NCBI GenBank assembly: GCA_002701555.1
Contig: NZVS01000011.1
Span: 1-10,220, forward strand
Direction: 5' to 3'
Source: Alphaproteobacteria bacterium
Lineage (GTDB): Bacteria; Pseudomonadota; Alphaproteobacteria; Micavibrionales; Micavibrionaceae
DNA: 10,220 bases
Part shown: positions 6,857 through 10,220 of the stretch, in pieces
How positions within the stretch are numbered: position 1 is the stretch's first letter
Layout: every line of letters begins with the position of its first letter
Notes under the pieces: generated by a model
What the model saw: only the letters and a program-made list of their open reading frames with translations
Told to the model about the DNA's origin: nothing
Databases searched by the model: none
Position numbers and translations under genes: made by a program

Positions 6857-6933
6857 TGGGGCGACTGACGGGGCTCGAACCCGCGACCACACGGACCACA
6901 ACCGTGGGCTCTACCAACTGAGCTACAATCGCC
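6857..6933 (-). tRNA. tRNA-His, anticodon GUG
   Basis: The reverse complement folds as a 77-base tRNA with encoded CCA (6859-6857). The acceptor stem is GCGATTG/CAGTCGC with one T-G pair. An extra 5' G (position -1, base 6933) faces C73, the identity feature of histidine tRNAs. The anticodon stem CACGG/CCGTG carries loop TTGTGGT, so the anticodon is GTG, and the T arm is GCGGGTTCGAGCCCCGT. No hairpin terminator follows; only a pyrimidine-rich TTTTCTTTCTC stretch is present. Confidence 0.97.
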
Positions 6934-7013
6934 ATGAAAGCAAAAACTTTCAAGGACATGTATATGCCGCAAAACCTATGTGCTTGTCCACCGAAAAAAT
7001 GGATTTTTTTGAG

Positions 7014-7110
7014 AAAGCTATGTGGACTCATGGGTAAAGCTATGTTAGTTAATCATTGTCATGCAAATTTTGCATGGTTTTTAATCATTTTTTACATAGG
7101 TGCGACGCAC
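7014..7110. promoter_or_regulatory. glnA upstream control region with repeats, palindromes and promoter candidate
   Basis: Four ordered elements precede glnA. AAAGCTATGT occurs at 7014-7023 and 7036-7045 (22-base period). TTAATCATT occurs at 7049-7057 and 7081-7089 (32-base period). Between the latter copies is a perfect 17-base palindrome, CATGCAAA-T-TTTGCATG (7060-7076). A second palindrome GTGCG-A-CGCAC lies at 7100-7110, just before the ribosome site. A plausible sigma-70 promoter is TTGCAT (7070-7075), 17 bases, TACATA (7093-7098), so the first palindrome would overlap the -35 box. I found no sigma-54 GG-N10-GC promoter and no typical NtrC site. Confidence 0.5.
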
Positions 7111-7124
7111 AAAGGATATAGGGT

Positions 7125-8558
7125 ATGACGACTTCCAAAACCGTAAAAATTAAAAATGCTTCAGACTTTATGAAGCTATGCGATTCTGAAAACATTGAAT
7201 ATGTAGATTTTTGGTTTACTGATCTTAAAGGCAGGCTTCAACACACAGCCCAGCATATCAGCACTATTGATAAGGATTTGATGAAAGACGGGATTTACTT
7301 TGATGGATCATCTATCTCAGGATGGAAAGCTATCAATGAATCAGATATGAACCTCATACCCGATCTTAACAAAGTAGTTGTCGACCCATTCGCGGTTCAA
7401 CCGACAATTAAAGTTTTCTGCGATGTTTTTGAACCCTCCACGGACGAGGCCTATGATCGTGACCCACGATCTATTGCCAAGAAGGCTGAGGCCTACGTTC
7501 AAAAAAGCGGTGTAGCTGAAACCGCATCTTTTGGCCCCGAAGCCGAGTTCTTTATTTTTGAAGATGTTCGCGTATCAACGCATCCACATAAAATGGGATA
7601 TCAACTTGATGGTGAAGAGGGTATCTATAATTCTGATAAAGAGCTACCTAGCGGAAACATGGGGCATCGCCCTGGCCATAAAGGCGGCTACTTCCCTGAT
7701 GCCCCGATTGATGCCTTGTCAGATATACGTGCCGAAATGCTATCGGTTCTGGCCGATACAGGTGTCGAAGTTGAAAAGCATCACCACGAAGTTGCTCCCA
7801 GCCAGTGCGAGCTCGGGATCAAGCACGGAGGTCTTGTTGAATGTGCGGACAATATTCAGTTATATAAATATGTTGTGAAAAATGTTGCTCATTCTTATGG
7901 GCGTACCGCAACATTCATGCCTAAACCTGTTTATGGTGACAACGGATCAGGCATGCATGTTCACCAATCATTGTGGAAAGGTGGAAAACCCCTATTTGCC
8001 GGTGATAAATATGCGGGACTTTCAGATATGTGCCTCTATTATATTGGCGGAATAATCAAACATGCCCGTGCTTTGAACGCATTTACCAATCCGACAACTA
8101 ACAGCTACAAACGTCTTGTTCCTGGTTATGAGGCCCCTGTCCTACTTGCATATTCTGCAAGAAACAGATCAGCTTCCTGCCGTATCCCAATGGCAAAAGG
8201 TGAAAAGGCAAAGCGTGTGGAAGTTCGCTTCCCTGATCCAAGTGCAAATCCATATCTTGCTTTTTCAGCATTACTTATGGCCGGACTTGATGGGATCGAG
8301 AATAAAATTCACCCGGGTGAAGCCATGGATTCAAATCTTTATGAACTTTCAAAGGAAGACCTACTTAAAGTTCCTCATGTTTGCCGCTCACTTAGAGAAG
8401 CACTTGAAAGCTTGCAAAGCGACCATGATTTCCTGATTAAAGGGGATGTATTTACGAAAGATATGATCGAAAATTATATCGACCTAAAAATGGAAGAGGT
8501 TGAGCGCTATGAAACAACAACACACCCTGTAGAGTTTGATATGTACTATGCCTGCTAG
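7125..8558 (+). CDS. glnA: Type I glutamine synthetase
   Basis: GlnA makes glutamine from glutamate, ammonia and ATP in the cytoplasm as a dodecamer and is the main route of ammonia assimilation. The 477-residue length fits GSI-beta (about 469). Family motifs are present: YFDGSSISGW (58-67), the metal-ligand segment FGPEAEFF, KPVYGDNGSGMHVHQSLW, the ammonia/ATP loop NPTTNSYKRLVPGYEAP, and RNRSASCRIP followed by VEVRFPDPSANPYL. The adenylylation site NLYEL has Tyr406, so control by GlnE is expected if that enzyme is encoded elsewhere. AAAGGA (7111-7116) lies eight bases before the ATG. The usual alphaproteobacterial partner glnB is not upstream; tRNA-His lies divergently there. The gene ends at a strong terminator. 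The frame is intact and the identification secure. Confidence 0.98.
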   Translation: MTTSKTVKIKNASDFMKLCDSENIEYVDFWFTDLKGRLQHTAQHISTIDKDLMKDGIYFDGSSISGWKAINESDMNLIPDLNKVVVDPFAVQPTIKVFCDVFEPSTDEAYDRDPRSIAKKAEAYVQKSGVAETASFGPEAEFFIFEDVRVSTHPHKMGYQLDGEEGIYNSDKELPSGNMGHRPGHKGGYFPDAPIDALSDIRAEMLSVLADTGVEVEKHHHEVAPSQCELGIKHGGLVECADNIQLYKYVVKNVAHSYGRTATFMPKPVYGDNGSGMHVHQSLWKGGKPLFAGDKYAGLSDMCLYYIGGIIKHARALNAFTNPTTNSYKRLVPGYEAPVLLAYSARNRSASCRIPMAKGEKAKRVEVRFPDPSANPYLAFSALLMAGLDGIENKIHPGEAMDSNLYELSKEDLLKVPHVCRSLREALESLQSDHDFLIKGDVFTKDMIENYIDLKMEEVERYETTTHPVEFDMYYAC

Positions 8559-8576
8559 GGTTTAAAACGAACACTA

Positions 8577-8607
8577 TAAAAAGCCCGCTGGATGCGGGCT
8601 TTTTTTT
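8577..8607. terminator. Bidirectional rho-independent terminator after glnA
   Basis: AGCCCGC (8582-8588) pairs with GCGGGCT (8594-8600) around loop TGGAT, flanked by A residues on the left and eight T residues on the right (8600-8607). It ends glnA on the plus strand. On the minus strand the same hairpin is followed by TTTTTAT, directly after the stop codon of the convergent gene, so it can serve both transcripts. Confidence 0.93.
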
Positions 8608-9763
8608 ACATCACTGTAAAACTGTCTGCCACGAGTGAAAAGGCTGAAATGTTTTTTGACCATTCAAGGAAATCGGTATCTCTCGCAGGTGTTAGAAGGG
8701 TAACTATCAAGTATGAATTAGGACTTTCCGTATAAGTTACCCAGTATTCATAATCTATGTATCTTCCCTCCACTATGTCCACAGCGTACGCTGTCATTGG
8801 AGAGTAGTCGTAAGATGGAGAACGCTCTTTTCTATCAAGCTCCAGAATTATTTCCCCAAGGACCATATTTTTATCGGAAAGGGAATCTTTAATACTATCC
8901 AGTTCGTTACTAATATCTGGATGTGCTTTTTTACTATAGTAATATGCACTTATGGCACCATCCTGAAGTTTTGCTTCTTTATCCCTTTTTTCTTTAACTG
9001 GATTATCTGAAACCTTTAATAACGCGATGCTCATTTCCTCAAGGCTTCTGTCGCCTGATGGCATAGCCATCCAATCAGAGGGGTAATAAAAAGCAGCGAC
9101 ATCCAATAAGGGAAGCTTTTGTAGCTCTATCGGAGGTGCCGGGTCTCTGTTTTCCAGTCCAAACGTCAATATAGACCATTTTTGCATACCCATGGCATCG
9201 CCAGGCATTCCCGGAGGAATCATATATTCCGCCAAAACCATACGATTGCCGTTCCTTTGAGCAACAGCCCTGACCAGATAGGAAACATTTTCTCTAAAAA
9301 CGACATATTCCGCCAGGACCTTGTTTTCGTTACTCGCATCCATTCCTTCAATAGAATAGCCGTTCGTTTTGATGAAGTTCAAAAACCAGTTTTTTGTGCT
9401 TATGAGATATTCCATCTTCATCGCACGAATGGTGAACAAAGCACGTTTGTCAATTTCAGGGGGTGACACAAAGCGAACGACCTCACCAAGTAACTTGCTG
9501 CTCAGATCTTCAGACTGTGGACTTCGCCCACTAACTTCCGTCCAATCCTGAGGTAATCTAACATGATATGCCAGATATTCGTCACCGGATGGTGTTTGTT
9601 TTACTTCGCGCGTTTTTGAATAAAATTCTTCCTTAGTCAGCTTTGTATCATAGGACAAAGGCGGAATACTTTCATCAATTATTTTATCCTGGGCATGGGA
9701 TGCGTTTGATGCGAAAGCAATTATCAGTGTAAAAACAATTAGATGTTTAATTTTATTCATCAT
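8606..9763 (-). CDS. Exported protein of unknown function with two related domains
   Basis: I do not recognise a named family. Residues 1-24 form a signal peptide (basic MNKIKH, hydrophobic LIVFTLIIAF, then ASNASHA with probable cleavage before Gln25), so the protein should act in the periplasm or outside the cell. No lipobox cysteine is seen. The mature part appears to be two similar domains. One runs from about 65 to 212, starting VRLPQDW and ending WSILTFGLE; the other from about 225 to 378, starting FYYPSDW and ending WSKNISAFSLV. A PDW-type start and aromatic-rich strands ending in a short helix recall PsbP/Mog1-like or DUF1795-like folds (inference). Its start overlaps the stop of the thioesterase gene. 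GAGGA lies one base before ATG 9763 and four before ATG 9760, so the second ATG may be the true start. The two genes are probably translationally coupled. Confidence 0.85.
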   Translation of the reverse strand: MMNKIKHLIVFTLIIAFASNASHAQDKIIDESIPPLSYDTKLTKEEFYSKTREVKQTPSGDEYLAYHVRLPQDWTEVSGRSPQSEDLSSKLLGEVVRFVSPPEIDKRALFTIRAMKMEYLISTKNWFLNFIKTNGYSIEGMDASNENKVLAEYVVFRENVSYLVRAVAQRNGNRMVLAEYMIPPGMPGDAMGMQKWSILTFGLENRDPAPPIELQKLPLLDVAAFYYPSDWMAMPSGDRSLEEMSIALLKVSDNPVKEKRDKEAKLQDGAISAYYYSKKAHPDISNELDSIKDSLSDKNMVLGEIILELDRKERSPSYDYSPMTAYAVDIVEGRYIDYEYWVTYTESPNSYLIVTLLTPARDTDFLEWSKNISAFSLVADSFTVM

Positions 9764-10152
9764 TCCTCATAAATAGGTCTGGGGCGTTTATCTTTATTTA
9801 TAGCGACAAAGGTGAAAATTCCGTCGGCAACTTCTATATTTTCTCCACCCCTATCAACCTCGACAATAACATGGATTGATACAGAGGTGTGTCCCACAGA
9901 AGAAACTTCTGTATAAATTTTAAGATGGTCCCCCGCATAAAGAGGTTTTTTAAAAGTCATTTTGTCAACAGCAACAGTGACAGCACGCCCATCAGCCACA
10001 TCGTAGGCGCGTTGACCGCCCGCTATATCCATATGAGAAAGAAGCCAGCCACCGAAAATGTCGCCTATCGGGTTTTTGGCCTCGTCAGGTGCCACAACCT
10101 GCCTTGTCAGTTGTTTTGCACAGTTGATGTCCGTGCCGATCGGATTATTCAT
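9760..10152 (-). CDS. YciA-like acyl-CoA thioesterase (hotdog fold)
   Basis: YciA-type enzymes hydrolyse acyl-CoA to free acid and CoA in the cytoplasm. The 130 residues cover one hotdog domain. Diagnostic segments are NPIGDIFGGWLLSHMDIAGG (27-46), with the conserved aspartate in GDIFGGW, then AVTVAVDKMTFKKPLYAGD, the strand SVGHTSVSIHVIVEV and FTFVAINKDKRPRPI near the end. The ATG at 10152 is preceded by AGGGATA, the same leader sequence found before clpP (TTCAGGGATA in both). An ATG-TAA mini-frame lies directly before the start codon. The upstream bases 10153-10220 are very AT-rich with a TGATAAT-like -10 candidate, but the promoter may lie partly outside the window. It forms an overlapping pair with the exported protein gene. 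Substrate chain length cannot be read from the sequence. Confidence 0.92.
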   Translation of the reverse strand: MNNPIGTDINCAKQLTRQVVAPDEAKNPIGDIFGGWLLSHMDIAGGQRAYDVADGRAVTVAVDKMTFKKPLYAGDHLKIYTEVSSVGHTSVSIHVIVEVDRGGENIEVADGIFTFVAINKDKRPRPIYEE

Positions 10153-10220
10153 TTACATTATCCCTGAAATGCCTCTATTACTATCAATGCAGTTATTATC
10201 ATTTAATTATATATAAAAAA

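Noticed and set aside
6987..7010. A-run/T-run hairpin (AAAAAA-TGGA-TTTTTT) between tRNA-His and glnA, considered as a terminator.
   Set aside because: The stem is only A-T pairs, and no gene ends nearby on either strand.
6783..7031. 82-residue minus-strand open frame near tRNA-His.
   Set aside because: It reads through tRNA-His (AQLVEPTVVVRVVAGSSPVSRP) and has no independent support.

Overview
The window reads as ordinary chromosomal DNA from an AT-leaning alphaproteobacterium. The evidence is the minus-strand order tRNA-Leu(UAG), tig, clpP, lon; a trigger factor with a lysine-rich tail; a class-I glutamine synthetase ending in HPVEFDMYYAC; and an nnr-type gene near glnA. I could not place the genus. 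I see no insertion sequence, integrase, prophage module, CRISPR array or replication origin.

Layout. Positions 1-4631 (minus strand) form a protein quality-control block: lon (its 3' end is cut by the window edge), clpP and trigger factor. They are transcribed in the order tig, clpP, lon, with rho-independent terminators after tig and after clpP. The clpX gene that normally lies between clpP and lon is missing. Upstream of tig are a paired-hairpin leader, tRNA-Leu(UAG) at 4721-4805, and a stand-alone NAD(P)H-hydrate dehydratase (nnrD).

The middle part (5707-6933) holds a plus-strand Rv2179c-like 3'-5' exoribonuclease divergent from nnrD, a convergent small gene of unknown function (possibly Lcl_C/DUF1566-like), and tRNA-His(GUG). 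The intergenic stretch 6934-7124 is rich in repeats and palindromes and leads into glnA (7125-8558, plus), which ends at a strong, probably bidirectional terminator. Beyond it, on the minus strand, a YciA-like acyl-CoA thioesterase gene overlaps the start of a gene for an exported two-domain protein of unknown function.

How the genes relate. Trigger factor folds nascent chains, and ClpP and Lon degrade damaged or regulatory proteins. NnrD repairs hydrated NAD(P)H. GlnA assimilates ammonia and keeps the tyrosine used for adenylylation control, but the usual glnB partner is absent. The most unusual points are two mutually exclusive hairpins just before tig, a perfect five-residue KK repeat in the trigger factor tail, the missing clpX and glnB, and the ordered array of repeats upstream of glnA. 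I found no clear evidence of a wholly new multi-gene system.
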